This document shows, piece after piece, positions 8,119-17,231 of a stretch of DNA of 45,194 bases. The notes under the pieces are model-generated. The model had not been told where the DNA came from. It was given only the letters and a program-made list of their open reading frames with translations, and made no database searches. This DNA comes from Phycisphaerae bacterium (GTDB taxonomy: Bacteria; Planctomycetota; Phycisphaerae; Phycisphaerales; SM1A02). Both the position numbers and the translations under genes were made by a program. Positions within the stretch are counted from its first letter, which is position 1. The number at the start of each line of letters is the position of its first letter. The stretch is from assembly GCA_002705085.1 (NCBI GenBank), contig PAHO01000048.1, positions 53,580 through 98,773 of the forward strand. The letters are read 5' to 3'.

Positions 8119-9183
8119 TCAGTAGCCCTCAACCAAACGGCGGATCCAGAGCCCCCGGCCCAGATCCCAATCGGCAGGATTGGCTGGTGGATTCGCCAGG
8201 CCACGATCCCCTTCCAGCTCCCCGATATCGTTGAATGGGGCGATTGTTTCGGCATGTCCATCCAAAAAGAGCATCAGACAGGTGGGGTCATATCGGAAGT
8301 CCACCTGCCCCGCGCCAAGATTGTTGGAAAGCATGTCAAAGGCCAAGGAGGAGTCTGCAATGACCTCTCCACGCCATGAATCCACCAAGTACATGCTTTT
8401 TGAGATGTTGCCCAGCTGGCTGAAGGTCCAATAACGTTGCCATTCTTGGTGCGATTCGGTTTCGATCGCGCCCGAAATCACCCAGGGCTCACCATCGAGG
8501 TCGGGATCAGGAAGCCAACGAAACCAGTCATTGGCGGCAAAATAACCAGGGGCTCCAACTTCTTGAAATCCGCCCCCTGAACCATGAGGGATGGGGGGAA
8601 CCAATGGAACCGGAGGGGGCGGTCCCGAACCAGACTCTGGTGGAATTTGGTTCCTGTCGAATTTCTTCAATAGGGCCCTCGACCGCAATGGGTGGGCGTT
8701 CCAATCTGCCAAAGCGCCGTAATCAAACTCAAAGGCTGGATCGCTTGACGAGCCATTGGGATCGTTCCACACCATGGAGTCTGGGGCCCTCACTCGAAAC
8801 AAGCCACTGCTCTGTGGACTTCGGGATTCGACGTAATCGATTTCGGCTTGGCAATTTCTTTGCCAAAGAATGTCACACCAAGTCCCACGCCCAGCGGGCA
8901 CGGCCCCAGCTTCAGTAAAACGAGTGTTGGGAACAGAAGCAGCTTTTCCAGCAAATCGTTGCCCCCGGTAATCAAATCGGGAAGGCAGCACCACATCATT
9001 TGAATCTTGCGCGTAGAGCTGCATCCACTGAGCAATCTGCCGCATGCGATTGATGCTTTCAGCCTGCTCTCCGCTCCGGAGGACGCCACCCAAGACCGGC
9101 AAAAGAATGGCCGAAAGAATGGCAATAACGGCGACCACGGTAAGCAACTCAATGATGGTGAACGCGCGACGATTGGATGACAT
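8119..9183 (-). CDS. Prepilin-type (type II pseudopilin-like) secreted protein
   Basis: A 354-residue protein with a class III signal: basic MSSNRRA, then FTIIELLTVVAVIAILSAI, with the conserved Glu at +5 and a 20-residue hydrophobic helix; prepilin peptidase should cut before Phe8. The globular part contains Pro/Gly-rich loops and the C-terminal segment FRYDPTCLMLFLDGHAETI, common in planctomycete pseudopilin-like proteins (the DUF1559-like group has a related layout). Start 9183 is chosen because GGAG lies six bases upstream. Function beyond export or assembly through a type II/IV machinery is unknown. It sits alone between rho and the tRNA-Thr/tuf cluster. Confidence 0.8.
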   Translation of the reverse strand: MSSNRRAFTIIELLTVVAVIAILSAILLPVLGGVLRSGEQAESINRMRQIAQWMQLYAQDSNDVVLPSRFDYRGQRFAGKAASVPNTRFTEAGAVPAGRGTWCDILWQRNCQAEIDYVESRSPQSSGLFRVRAPDSMVWNDPNGSSSDPAFEFDYGALADWNAHPLRSRALLKKFDRNQIPPESGSGPPPPVPLVPPIPHGSGGGFQEVGAPGYFAANDWFRWLPDPDLDGEPWVISGAIETESHQEWQRYWTFSQLGNISKSMYLVDSWRGEVIADSSLAFDMLSNNLGAGQVDFRYDPTCLMLFLDGHAETIAPFNDIGELEGDRGLANPPANPADWDLGRGLWIRRLVEGY

Positions 9184-9242
9184 GGGAGGCTCCATGAAGT
9201 TGAGCATATCCGGCCCACAATCGTGGCCGTGGAAAAGAAGAC

Positions 9243-10694
9243 TTAACCGACGCCCATCCCCACCAGGAATTCAGCATTTGAGTTGCTCTTTGCCAAACGG
9301 CTTCGAAGCAACTCCATGGCTTCGATCACGGATAGGTCACTGACCACCTTGCGCAGCTTCCCAACCAACTCCATTTCTTTCGGATCAAGCAACAATTCTT
9401 CACGCCGGGTGCCCGAAGCAGGAATATCAATCGCGGGCCAGACCCGCTTTTCAACCAACTTACGGGTCAAGTGCAATTCACTGTTACCGGTGCCTTTGAA
9501 TTCTTCAAAGATCACTTCGTCGGCCTTGGACCCGGTCTCAACGAGTGCGGTACCGATGATGGTGAGCGAGCCACCATCTTCAGTGTTCCGGGCTGACCCG
9601 AAGAATTTCTTCGGACGAATCAAAGCGCCACTGTCGACCCCGCCAGTACCAATTTTGCCGGAACCAGCGCCGGCGTTGTTGTAGCCACGCGCCAGTCGGG
9701 TGATGGAGTCGAGAAGCACCACCACATGACGGCCGCATTCCACGCGCCGACGAGCAGTCTCCATAACGAGTTCGGCCACTTGGATGTGACGTTTGGCATC
9801 TTCATCAAAAGTACTGGCCACCACTTCAACACGATCGGGCGTGTTGCGACGGAAATCCGTGACCTCTTCAGGCCGCTCGTCAATCAGCATCACCATGATG
9901 TCCACGTCTTCATGGTTGTCACAAATTGCAGCGGTCATCTTTTGCAGCAGAACGGTCTTGCCAGTCCGTGGCGGAGCCACAATCAAGGCCCGCTGCCCAA
10001 ATCCCATGGGGGCTACCAGATCGACCACTCGCGTTTCGAGAACATCAGGCTGGGTTTCCAGAACAATCCGCCGATCAGGGTGCAACGGCACCAAGTTCTC
10101 AAAGACAGGGAGTTCAACCGCAGTTTCAGCGGCGGCACCATTGACGTTCTCGACCTGGAGCAAGCTGAACCAACCCTGTTGATCCTCCGCGGGCGCGAGA
10201 GCCCACCCTTCGACCTCTTGTCCACGGCGAAGTTCCAACTCTTCGATGAACGCCGCCGAAACGTGAATGTCATCAGCAGAGGGCAAGAAGGAGTACGCGA
10301 TGGTGCGTAAGAAGCCGTGTCCATCAGGCATGATGTCAAGAATGCCACTGACCTTGGCGAATCGGTCTTCGCCTGCGGCGGCACGCATCAATTCAAAGAC
10401 CAATTTTGCCCGGGGCATCGTGTTGGCACCATCAATGCCAAGTGCCTTTGCCTGTTCAATCAGATCACGACTGCTCAGTGCTTGCAACGCCGCAAGCACG
10501 GGGCGCTCGGGCTGCTTCTTCTTTTTCAAGGCCGACTCAAGGTGTTCAATCCCTTCGGCCAGAGTGTCCTCGTCAGGAATCATTCCAGGCAGGATTTCCA
10601 CCGTGGCGACAGCGGCGGCAGCGGCGCGATCACCACTGGACTTCTTACGACGACGACGACGGCGTTGACCGGACTTTGGCGCTTCGGTTGACAT
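9243..10694 (-). CDS. rho: Transcription termination factor Rho
   Basis: A 483-residue hexameric RNA helicase. An Arg/Lys-rich N-terminal extension (RRRRRRKK at residues 11-18) precedes the Rho N domain (LIEQAKALGI), the RNA-binding cold-shock-like domain (GHGFLRTIAYSFLPSADDIHV) and the ATPase core with Walker A APPRTGKT, LLDSITRLARGYN, and the R-loop region GGSLTIIGTALVETGS. All key ATPase motifs are present. It lies 96 bp downstream of coaE on the same strand and may belong to that long operon or have its own promoter. NusG, its partner, is 4 kb away. Confidence 0.97.
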   Translation of the reverse strand: MSTEAPKSGQRRRRRRKKSSGDRAAAAAVATVEILPGMIPDEDTLAEGIEHLESALKKKKQPERPVLAALQALSSRDLIEQAKALGIDGANTMPRAKLVFELMRAAAGEDRFAKVSGILDIMPDGHGFLRTIAYSFLPSADDIHVSAAFIEELELRRGQEVEGWALAPAEDQQGWFSLLQVENVNGAAAETAVELPVFENLVPLHPDRRIVLETQPDVLETRVVDLVAPMGFGQRALIVAPPRTGKTVLLQKMTAAICDNHEDVDIMVMLIDERPEEVTDFRRNTPDRVEVVASTFDEDAKRHIQVAELVMETARRRVECGRHVVVLLDSITRLARGYNNAGAGSGKIGTGGVDSGALIRPKKFFGSARNTEDGGSLTIIGTALVETGSKADEVIFEEFKGTGNSELHLTRKLVEKRVWPAIDIPASGTRREELLLDPKEMELVGKLRKVVSDLSVIEAMELLRSRLAKSNSNAEFLVGMGVG

Positions 10695-10711
10695 GAATCA
10701 AGGGTCCTGAT

Positions 10712-10730
10712 GCCACTCTTTCACAGTGGC
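10712..10730 (-). promoter_or_regulatory. Hairpin in the rho leader
   Basis: GCCACT (10712-10717) pairs perfectly with AGTGGC (10725-10730) around a seven-base loop. It ends 17 bases upstream of the rho ATG, so it could influence ribosome access. A second short hairpin (CCTCG/CGAGG, 10771-10784) lies nearer the coaE stop. Function is inferred only from position. Confidence 0.3.
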
Positions 10731-10790
10731 GAGATACACGGACAAAAAATGACATCTCAGAAGTAGGGGGCCTCGAAACCGAGGACACCA

Positions 10791-11429
10791 TTATTCGGAT
10801 GCAAGCAGGTGAATGAGGATGGGCTCGAGTTGCAAACGCAACTCATCGAGAGAACCCTCGTTCTGGATCACATGATCGGCTTTCTCTCGCTTCACGTCAA
10901 GTGACCACTGGGCAGACTCCCGGCGATCGAGCTCCTCACTGCTCCAACCACGCTCCGCCGCCCGGGCCAATCGAATGGGCCTCGCCGCATCAATGAAAAT
11001 CGTTGCCTCACAATTGGCATCCATTTGAGCCTCGAACAAGAGTGGGGCCTCGATCACCAAGGCCTTCGTCTCCGAAGTGGCTTGGGCAAAGCATGCCTCC
11101 CGAAGCAGGTTGATCCGAGGATGAATCAATGCCTCAAGACGGCGGCGTTCATCGGGGCTGGTGAACACACGTTCGGCAACCACCGGACGGGACACCCCCC
11201 CTTTGGCGTCCAAGACCCCAGAACCCCACCAACCCACAAGCGCATGCACCACCTCAGGTTCATGCAGCACGTCATGGGCATGCTGGTCAGAACGGCTGAC
11301 GACACAGCCCAACGACTCCAAGAGGTCGCCGGCGGTGGACTTTCCCGCCGCAATCGCCCCCGTTAAACCCAAAATCGGCGGCGAGGACTTAGCCAACGCT
11401 TCGGGTCCATGTGGTTCCATCAGCACCAT
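10791..11429 (-). CDS. coaE: Dephospho-CoA kinase
   Basis: A 212-residue P-loop kinase that makes the last step of coenzyme A synthesis, phosphorylating dephospho-CoA. The P-loop GLTGAIAAGKST is at about residues 21-32, later motifs are HPRINLLREACF and VIEAPLLFEAQMD, all typical of CoaE. The start is uncertain: ATG 11429 (overlap of 41 bp with cysS) or ATG 11420 (32 bp). Either way the gene overlaps the end of cysS and is probably translated from the same message. Confidence 0.93.
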   Translation of the reverse strand: MVLMEPHGPEALAKSSPPILGLTGAIAAGKSTAGDLLESLGCVVSRSDQHAHDVLHEPEVVHALVGWWGSGVLDAKGGVSRPVVAERVFTSPDERRRLEALIHPRINLLREACFAQATSETKALVIEAPLLFEAQMDANCEATIFIDAARPIRLARAAERGWSSEELDRRESAQWSLDVKREKADHVIQNEGSLDELRLQLEPILIHLLASE

Positions 11430-12939
11430 CTTTGATCACGATCCCGGCCGCAATAAGCTCATCGCGAATGGCGTCGGCGGCTGCAAAATCTCGGTTGGCT
11501 TTGGCCTCGGCTCGCGCGACCAATTTGGCTTCGATGGCCGCTTCATCCATGCCCCCCGCCGCACGAACGGGTTCATGTTCCAAATCCAGGACCCCGAGCA
11601 CGGCATTCATCTTGCCCAAAGCCGCCAAATCATCTCCCCAGGTGCCTGAACCAGCAGATCCGTCGGGCGCGGGCGGCGGGGCCTCAGCTTCAATAGGAAT
11701 TCCTGCCAAGGCACCATTCAAAGCTGCGATGGCCCCCGCCACGTTGAGATCATTCCCGATGGCCTCTGAGAATGCTCCGAGTGCAGATTCGACCGGACCA
11801 GGCCCCACTCGCTCCACATCTGCGTGACGAGCCAGCCAGGCTTCCATCCGCTTCCAACGTTCAATCATCCGTTGGGCGTCTTTCAACCCCTGGAATGTGA
11901 AGTTGGCGTTGCTTCGGTAGTGGGTACGCAACAATTCCAAGCGAACTGCTGCGGGGGTTGCCCCACGCGCCAAAAGATCCTCAAGGACGTAGCACGTGCC
12001 TGCACTTTTGGACATTTTGGCACCCTCAATCATCAAGAAGCGCGTGTGGAACCAATGTCGAGCAAAAGAGTCTCGGCCCGTGAAACAACGTGACTGAGCA
12101 ATTTCGCACTCGTGATGCGGAAAGATGTTGTCTTCACCTCCGGAGTGAATATCAATTTCTTCACCAAGAAGTTCGATGGCCATGGTGCTGCATTCAATAT
12201 GCCAACCGGGATACCCCTCACCCCACGGGCTGTCCCAGCGCATCAGATGCTGGCTGTCCGGCTTCCATAGCATGAAATCAGCTGGGTGCTTTTTCACTTG
12301 TTGGGTTTGGGCATCAACGCGCCCACCCTCACCAGAACGAATGGTGTCAAGAGTGTTTCCAGACAACTGGCCGTAGTCGGGAAAGGATTGCGTGTCGAAA
12401 TACACAACGCCATCGGCTGCAACATAGGCATGGTTGTCATCAATCAACCTTTGGATAAAGGCGATCATCTGCGGGATGAAGTTCGTTGGACGCGGCATCC
12501 TCTCTGGGAACTCATCGGCATCAAAAACCACGCGAAGCCCCAGAGCCTTGGCATCTTGCAAGAACCGATCCGCAAAATAGTCGGCGATGGCGTACGGGTC
12601 GTTGGCGTCAACTTCGACACCTTCAGGCAAAGAACCAGACTTCTTGGCTTCTTTCAGTCGAACCGCCGCAACTTCCATCTTGTCTTGCCCCCCGCCATCC
12701 GCAGAACTGTCTTCGGTCATGTGTCCGACATCAGTCATGTTCATGACGTGGATGACTTCATGACCAAAGAATTCAAGGGTGCGCCGCAGAAGATCCGCAT
12801 TCAAAAATGATCGGAAGTTGCCAATGTGGGCCACGTCGTAGACAGTTGGGCCACAGGTGTAAAACGTCAGAGGACCAGAGTGGTTGAGAGGGGCGACCGG
12901 TTCGACCGTTCGGCTCAATGAATTATGAAGGTTCAACAT
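11389..12939 (-). CDS. cysS: Cysteinyl-tRNA synthetase
   Basis: A 516-residue class I synthetase. The HIGH motif appears as HIGN after YTCGPTVYDVA (first zinc Cys); WHIECSTMA and HHECEIAQ hold the other zinc ligands and KMSKS is in GAKMSKSAG. The anticodon-binding helical domain follows, with an Ala/Pro/Gly-rich insertion (EAEAPPPAPDGSAGSG) before the C-terminal DALR-like segment. Start ATG 12939 shares one base with the stop of the preceding acetyltransferase gene (TGATG); a TTG three bases up (12942) is the alternative. Unusually for a synthetase, it is the distal gene of a polysaccharide operon. Confidence 0.96.
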   Translation of the reverse strand: MLNLHNSLSRTVEPVAPLNHSGPLTFYTCGPTVYDVAHIGNFRSFLNADLLRRTLEFFGHEVIHVMNMTDVGHMTEDSSADGGGQDKMEVAAVRLKEAKKSGSLPEGVEVDANDPYAIADYFADRFLQDAKALGLRVVFDADEFPERMPRPTNFIPQMIAFIQRLIDDNHAYVAADGVVYFDTQSFPDYGQLSGNTLDTIRSGEGGRVDAQTQQVKKHPADFMLWKPDSQHLMRWDSPWGEGYPGWHIECSTMAIELLGEEIDIHSGGEDNIFPHHECEIAQSRCFTGRDSFARHWFHTRFLMIEGAKMSKSAGTCYVLEDLLARGATPAAVRLELLRTHYRSNANFTFQGLKDAQRMIERWKRMEAWLARHADVERVGPGPVESALGAFSEAIGNDLNVAGAIAALNGALAGIPIEAEAPPPAPDGSAGSGTWGDDLAALGKMNAVLGVLDLEHEPVRAAGGMDEAAIEAKLVARAEAKANRDFAAADAIRDELIAAGIVIKDGADGTTWTRSVG

Positions 12940-13493
12940 CAAGAACTTCCGAGGGTTTGGTTGGCAGCAGGCCGAGGCCGGACCGGGGTGGCAGGCTCAC
13001 CAATCAAAAGCATACCTCCCGGCAGTTTCCCAAAAGCCGTCGAACGAGCCGCCAACATTGATCCATCACCAATCTGGCAATCTGGGCCAACGAAAGCATC
13101 GGTGGCAATCCAACAGTCCTGACCAACCTCAATGGGGCTGGCCAGATATTGCATGTCAGGATCACGATAGTCGTGGTTGGCCGAACACAAGTGGGCGTAT
13201 TGAGAAATCAAAGTTCCTGAACCAACCTTGATCCCTCCGTTTGCATTCAAAATGACTTGGGGCTCGATTCGAACCTCGTCACCCAAGATCAAATTCCAAG
13301 GGCGGCGAATACGAGTCGAGGCATGGATCCGAACCTTCGATCCAATTTTGGCCCCGAAGATTCTGAGCAGCCAACAACGCCAAGCTACGGAAAACGACGG
13401 GGAATAGCGGAAAAGAAGAATCCAAACCACTCGCCAAAGTGCGGTCGCAACTTGCACCTGAAAACCAAATTTCAGCGGCAGGCTCCGGCTCAT
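12939..13493 (-). CDS. WcaF-type hexapeptide acetyltransferase
   Basis: A 184-residue left-handed beta-helix acyltransferase. The region AKIGSKVRIHASTRIRRPWNL begins the hexapeptide coils; ISQYAHLCSANHDYRDPDM carries the His of the WcaF/maltose O-acetyltransferase-like active site, and the block DCWIATDAFVGPDCQIGDGSM closes the helix. N-terminal hydrophobic/aromatic residues (TALWRVVWILLFRYSP) may touch the membrane. The start at 13493 makes an ATGA overlap with the preceding GT2 fusion gene. It likely O-acetylates a polysaccharide intermediate with acetyl-CoA; the acceptor is unknown. Confidence 0.85.
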   Translation of the reverse strand: MSRSLPLKFGFQVQVATALWRVVWILLFRYSPSFSVAWRCWLLRIFGAKIGSKVRIHASTRIRRPWNLILGDEVRIEPQVILNANGGIKVGSGTLISQYAHLCSANHDYRDPDMQYLASPIEVGQDCWIATDAFVGPDCQIGDGSMLAARSTAFGKLPGGMLLIGEPATPVRPRPAANQTLGSS

Positions 13494-15007
13494 CGCAACG
13501 TCCGTTCCTTCAGATCCCTTGCCGGGTTGCCAACATGGATCCGGCCGGCCGCGAGACTTTTGTACGCACTTGATCTCGCCCCCAACACTGCGAGTTGGCC
13601 AACCTCGACACCAGGCCCAACAAACGCATCGGCTCCAATCCAAACATCTTTATCAATGTGAATTGGAGTTCGAATCAATTTGAAAGTGTGGTCCGCATAG
13701 TCGTGGGTGCCGGCGCACAAGTGGGCATATTGACTGATGATGGATCTTTCACCAATGGTGATGGGTCCCAAGCTGTACAAAATGGCGTAATCCCCGATGG
13801 TGACACCCTGTCGCAAGTCAATCATCCAGGGCACTTCAATGTGCGCACTTGGTCGAATGGAAACACCATTGGCAATTTTGGCACCAAAGCGGCGCAAGAT
13901 CCAACGACGTATCCCATACCAGTTGTGGAAAGTTGCGCGGAAAAGAGGACGGCCAAGAATCATCCATGCCGCGCGACCTAATTTCTCGCGGAAGGTCCAA
14001 GGACTGCTCTCAGGCTGCATCTGCCGAGTCGGCGATCTACCTTCAGCACCAGAAGGAGACACCACCGGGGCCAATGGGGTTGGTGCCGGAGGGATCGGCG
14101 CGTTGCCTCCGTTGCTGGAGCCGCCAACCAACTCCCCGCTCTTCCATCCCCCTCTGCCGCCCCAAGAAGGGGCCGGATCTTGTCCCGCACGGATCGCCCG
14201 CAATTTCATCGCGACAAAGTCGTCATACGAGCCAATAAATCGGCAGAAATGAAAACCGGCGCTTCCATCCAAGAAGCCCAAACGGAAGACATACATATAG
14301 AGAAAGCGGAGCAGCCCCGGGGCCGGCACTCGGGGGAGAATGTTCCGTTTTGCCCAACGTCGACGACGCGCGGCTGGCTCAAGCGCACTGGACTCTTTCA
14401 CTGGCTCGGCCAATTCGCGAGCAAGCGCCCGTGCCTCAAGCGTTGAATACCGGTTGTGCTTGGCCACGTAATGCTCTAAGCCCCGCCGGTCATCATGCAA
14501 CATCGGTGTTTTGATCCGGCCAATGGGCCCGTTCAACTCCACATGCTCATGAACCTCGCGCTCTTCATAACGGCCAATCCCCGACTTGAAAAAACGAAGG
14601 TGGTATGAGGGGAAATACCCACAGTGTCGAATGGGCTTCCCAATGAACCACGTCAAACGATTGATGTAAAAGCCGTTTTCCGCAACAGTCTCTGGAGCGT
14701 GCTCGGCGATCGAGATCAATTCTTCGCGCAACTTCTCAGGAATGGATTCATCCGCATCCAGAACCAACGTCCATGGCGCAGAGAAATCAAGATGCTTCAG
14801 GGCCCAATTCCGCTGTCGGGCGTATCCCTCCCAATCATGGTGCACAACTTCTGCGCCCATCGATTGAGCGATCTCTTGCGTGCCGTCAGTTGATCCAGAA
14901 TCAATCACGTGAATCTTCCGAACCCAGCCCTGCAAGCTTTCAAGGCAATGCCCTAGGTTCAGAGCTTCGTTGTGAGCAATGATCAGAACATCAATATTGC
15001 CATTCAT
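13490..15007 (-). CDS. Fusion: GT2 glycosyltransferase + WcaF-type acetyltransferase
   Basis: A 505-residue two-domain protein. Residues 1-285 are a GT2 enzyme of the LPS-core/WaaE-like group: DVLIIAHNEALNLGHCLESL, DSGSTDGT, DADESIP (DxD-type metal site) and the acceptor region REVHEHVELNGPIG. A Gly/Pro-rich linker of about 55 residues (SNGGNAPIPPAPTPLAP) leads to a C-terminal hexapeptide acetyltransferase (about 345-505) with ISQYAHLCAGTHDYADHTF and DVWIGADAFVGPGVEVG. The C-terminal domain resembles the separate gene downstream. ATGA overlaps join it to both neighbours; GAGAGG lies six bases before the ATG. One polypeptide could transfer a sugar and acetylate it. Confidence 0.88.
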   Translation of the reverse strand: MNGNIDVLIIAHNEALNLGHCLESLQGWVRKIHVIDSGSTDGTQEIAQSMGAEVVHHDWEGYARQRNWALKHLDFSAPWTLVLDADESIPEKLREELISIAEHAPETVAENGFYINRLTWFIGKPIRHCGYFPSYHLRFFKSGIGRYEEREVHEHVELNGPIGRIKTPMLHDDRRGLEHYVAKHNRYSTLEARALARELAEPVKESSALEPAARRRRWAKRNILPRVPAPGLLRFLYMYVFRLGFLDGSAGFHFCRFIGSYDDFVAMKLRAIRAGQDPAPSWGGRGGWKSGELVGGSSNGGNAPIPPAPTPLAPVVSPSGAEGRSPTRQMQPESSPWTFREKLGRAAWMILGRPLFRATFHNWYGIRRWILRRFGAKIANGVSIRPSAHIEVPWMIDLRQGVTIGDYAILYSLGPITIGERSIISQYAHLCAGTHDYADHTFKLIRTPIHIDKDVWIGADAFVGPGVEVGQLAVLGARSSAYKSLAAGRIHVGNPARDLKERTLR

Positions 15008-15573
15008 GAATGGCCTCTCTTCCGAAGAACCTGAGCTGGGTTACCACCAACAACTTCGCCATCCTGAACGTCCTTGACCAACACTGCGCGAGCCAATGCG
15101 ACGGATCGCACACCCACTTGAACCCCAGGACCCACAAAAACTTCACCGGCCACCCATGCCCCCGCACCAATTCGAATCGGGGACGTGACCAGCGGATGTT
15201 CAGGCGCATCAAAATCATGGGTGGCCGTGCACAGCCACGTTCCCTGACTGACCGTTGCATCCGCTTCAATGATCACATTGGCGGGGTTGTACACATCAAC
15301 ACGTTCTGCCAAGCACGACCGCTCGTGCATGATCAAGCGAGAAGGGTGCCATATTCGAACTCCAGGATAAACCCGGGCCGTGGAATGAAGTTGTGCCCCA
15401 AAGCAACGAAGGACGAACCGTCGCCAACCGTGGCACGGCCGAGGAGACCATGTCACCAAGGGAGAACAGAGCTGCCAAATCAATCGACCGCAACGCTGGC
15501 CAAACGAAAAGCTGCTCCTGCTGTGACCGGTTCGGTCGGTGCCCCGATTTGGATGGACGTGGCGATTCGTCAT
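15004..15573 (-). CDS. WcaF-type hexapeptide acetyltransferase
   Basis: A 189-residue left-handed beta-helix acyltransferase, the third such module in this operon. VYPGVRIWHPSRLIMHERSC starts the helix, GTWLCTATHDFDAPEHP carries the catalytic-type His, and GAGAWVAGEVFVGPGVQVG closes the helix. Compared with its two relatives, the tail before the His replaces ISQYAHLC by VSQGTWLC, so it may have a different acceptor. The ATG overlaps the stop of the deacetylase gene (ATGA) and its own stop overlaps the start of the GT2 fusion. Confidence 0.85.
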   Translation of the reverse strand: MTNRHVHPNRGTDRTGHSRSSFSFGQRCGRLIWQLCSPLVTWSPRPCHGWRRFVLRCFGAQLHSTARVYPGVRIWHPSRLIMHERSCLAERVDVYNPANVIIEADATVSQGTWLCTATHDFDAPEHPLVTSPIRIGAGAWVAGEVFVGPGVQVGVRSVALARAVLVKDVQDGEVVGGNPAQVLRKRGHS

Positions 15574-16439
15574 GCGGCCTCCAACAATCCGGCCCGTTGA
15601 AGCACCTCAGAACACGTTCCCCAGCGATACCGATCCAACAACATGGTCAATTTGGCCGCCGTCGATTTCGCCCCGACGTAACACTTGAACCGTCGATGAA
15701 GCGGCATGGGAACCCGGGGACAATCTGGGGCAAAATCTCTCGGATGCAAGTACACCACGGTCGGAATCCCTCGGCTGGCCAACTGCTCCACCCCACGTCG
15801 GATGAGCCACCCCGGGAAAAGTCGGAGATAACCACCGCCAGAGAAGCAAACCCTCTTGGGGCCAAGGGACATGATGCTCATGGGGAGCTCGGGCAACGGA
15901 CGCTGACTTGGTGCGTCAGCAAAGATGTGGGGCTGCACTGGGCAGCCGTATCCACCGTGACCCCGGGCGGCAGGGAACAAACTGGCGTCGTACTCCAGGC
16001 CGAGTTCATGAAGAACATCAAAAGCCCATTCGGTACCGGGCGTGATGGAAAATGAGGGGGCTCGAAACCCACGAACCCGCGATCCGGATGACGATTCGAT
16101 CACATCGATGGACCGACGCATGTCGTCTAAGAACTCCTCGGGCGTCAAGCTGTACACCTTGCGGTGCCAGTACGAGTGGGTTGCGAGTTCGTGACCCTCG
16201 TCGGCAATCCGCTTGACCATGGCCGGGTACCTCTCGGCCACCCAACCCAAGACAAAGAACGTCCCTCGAACATTGGCTTGGCGGCAAATTGTCAGGATTT
16301 CATCCGTTCGCTGCTCCACCAGTGACGGTAAATCAGGCCACAACTTTGGATCCTCAACCGCCTCAATTTCAACCATGTGAAACCAATCCTCGATGTCGAA
16401 GGAAAGCGCGTGCATGAGATGGTCAGATGGAGCATTCAT
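15570..16439 (-). CDS. Polysaccharide deacetylase, XrtA/PEP-CTERM-locus type (DUF3473)
   Basis: A 289-residue carbohydrate esterase 4 (NodB-like) enzyme. Motif 1 is SFDIEDWFH, motif 2 HSYWH (metal His pair), motif 3 RAPSFS, followed by the C-terminal DUF3473 part VVYLHPRDFAPDCP. This layout (FDxEDWF instead of TFDD) is that of deacetylases found at XrtA/exosortase polysaccharide loci. It removes N-acetyl groups from a glycan in the cytoplasm or periplasm (no signal peptide seen). No exosortase is in this window. It starts three bases after the stop of the formyltransferase gene. Confidence 0.88.
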   Translation of the reverse strand: MNAPSDHLMHALSFDIEDWFHMVEIEAVEDPKLWPDLPSLVEQRTDEILTICRQANVRGTFFVLGWVAERYPAMVKRIADEGHELATHSYWHRKVYSLTPEEFLDDMRRSIDVIESSSGSRVRGFRAPSFSITPGTEWAFDVLHELGLEYDASLFPAARGHGGYGCPVQPHIFADAPSQRPLPELPMSIMSLGPKRVCFSGGGYLRLFPGWLIRRGVEQLASRGIPTVVYLHPRDFAPDCPRVPMPLHRRFKCYVGAKSTAAKLTMLLDRYRWGTCSEVLQRAGLLEAA

Positions 16440-16442
16440 GGA

Positions 16443-17231
16443 TTAACGGAATCGGTGACCGGCCGCCCGGAAGCGACGGACGTCCTCTGGACCTGGCATT
16501 GAAAAATGGGTGGAACAGTCTTCTGGGTTTTCTAGGAGGGGCGGATCGCCCGCCTCAACCAAACGCACACATTCGATGATGGCTTCGGCGGCCAAATCTT
16601 TTGATCTGGCCATGACATCTTCGAGCGTGTCATGCGGATGAATGCGATAGCGCTTCTGAACCACAATGGGACCATTGTCGAGTTTCTTGTCAACAAAATG
16701 AACCGAGACGCCACCCTCTTGTTCATCGTTGGCCAAAGTCCAAAAGCTTGGCATCAGGCCGCGGTATTTCGGCAGCAGCGCACCGTGGCAATTCACAATG
16801 CCAGCCGCAGTTTGTTCACGCAATTTCTTTCGGTACATCTGGGTGCCAGAAATTGAAACGATGAACTCCACACCTTTATCTCGGAGGTGCGCCAAAAACG
16901 CCTCGCTGTTGACATCAACCGACTGTGTCACTTCGACGCCGTACTTCTTGGCCACCGCCGCCACACTATGGCACTGCTTGGTCGAGCCAAGAATGTCATT
17001 CTGCACCTTGGCGAGCATCTTTTTGATGATGTACCGGCGAACCTTCCACTGGAAGTAGTTGAACCCATACAACTGATAAAGATCCCAAGCCGTTTGCAGA
17101 ACTGTGCGTTTGCCCTGAGCCACAGACTGGATGTTCACACCAGCCGTGGTGTCAGCGAACTCCCGGAGGTATTTATCAAGCACCTTGGGAAGTAGGAATG
17201 GGTCATTCTGGATGAAGACGTATTTGATCAT
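16443..17231 (-). CDS. Formyltransferase-like protein, probable sugar N-formyltransferase
   Basis: A 262-residue protein with a formyl transferase domain in about residues 65-225. The Asn-x-His pair is in NCHGALLPKYRG and the Asp in VDKKLDNGPIV, so the N-H-D catalytic set of 10-formyl-THF enzymes is kept. It lacks the C-terminal domain of methionyl-tRNA formyltransferase and sits among glycosyltransferases, so formylation of an amino sugar is the best guess. The N-terminal helix-rich part (YGFNYFQWKVRRYIIKKMLAK) is unusual. An ATGA overlap couples it to the GT4 gene. Confidence 0.78.
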   Translation of the reverse strand: MIKYVFIQNDPFLLPKVLDKYLREFADTTAGVNIQSVAQGKRTVLQTAWDLYQLYGFNYFQWKVRRYIIKKMLAKVQNDILGSTKQCHSVAAVAKKYGVEVTQSVDVNSEAFLAHLRDKGVEFIVSISGTQMYRKKLREQTAAGIVNCHGALLPKYRGLMPSFWTLANDEQEGGVSVHFVDKKLDNGPIVVQKRYRIHPHDTLEDVMARSKDLAAEAIIECVRLVEAGDPPLLENPEDCSTHFSMPGPEDVRRFRAAGHRFR

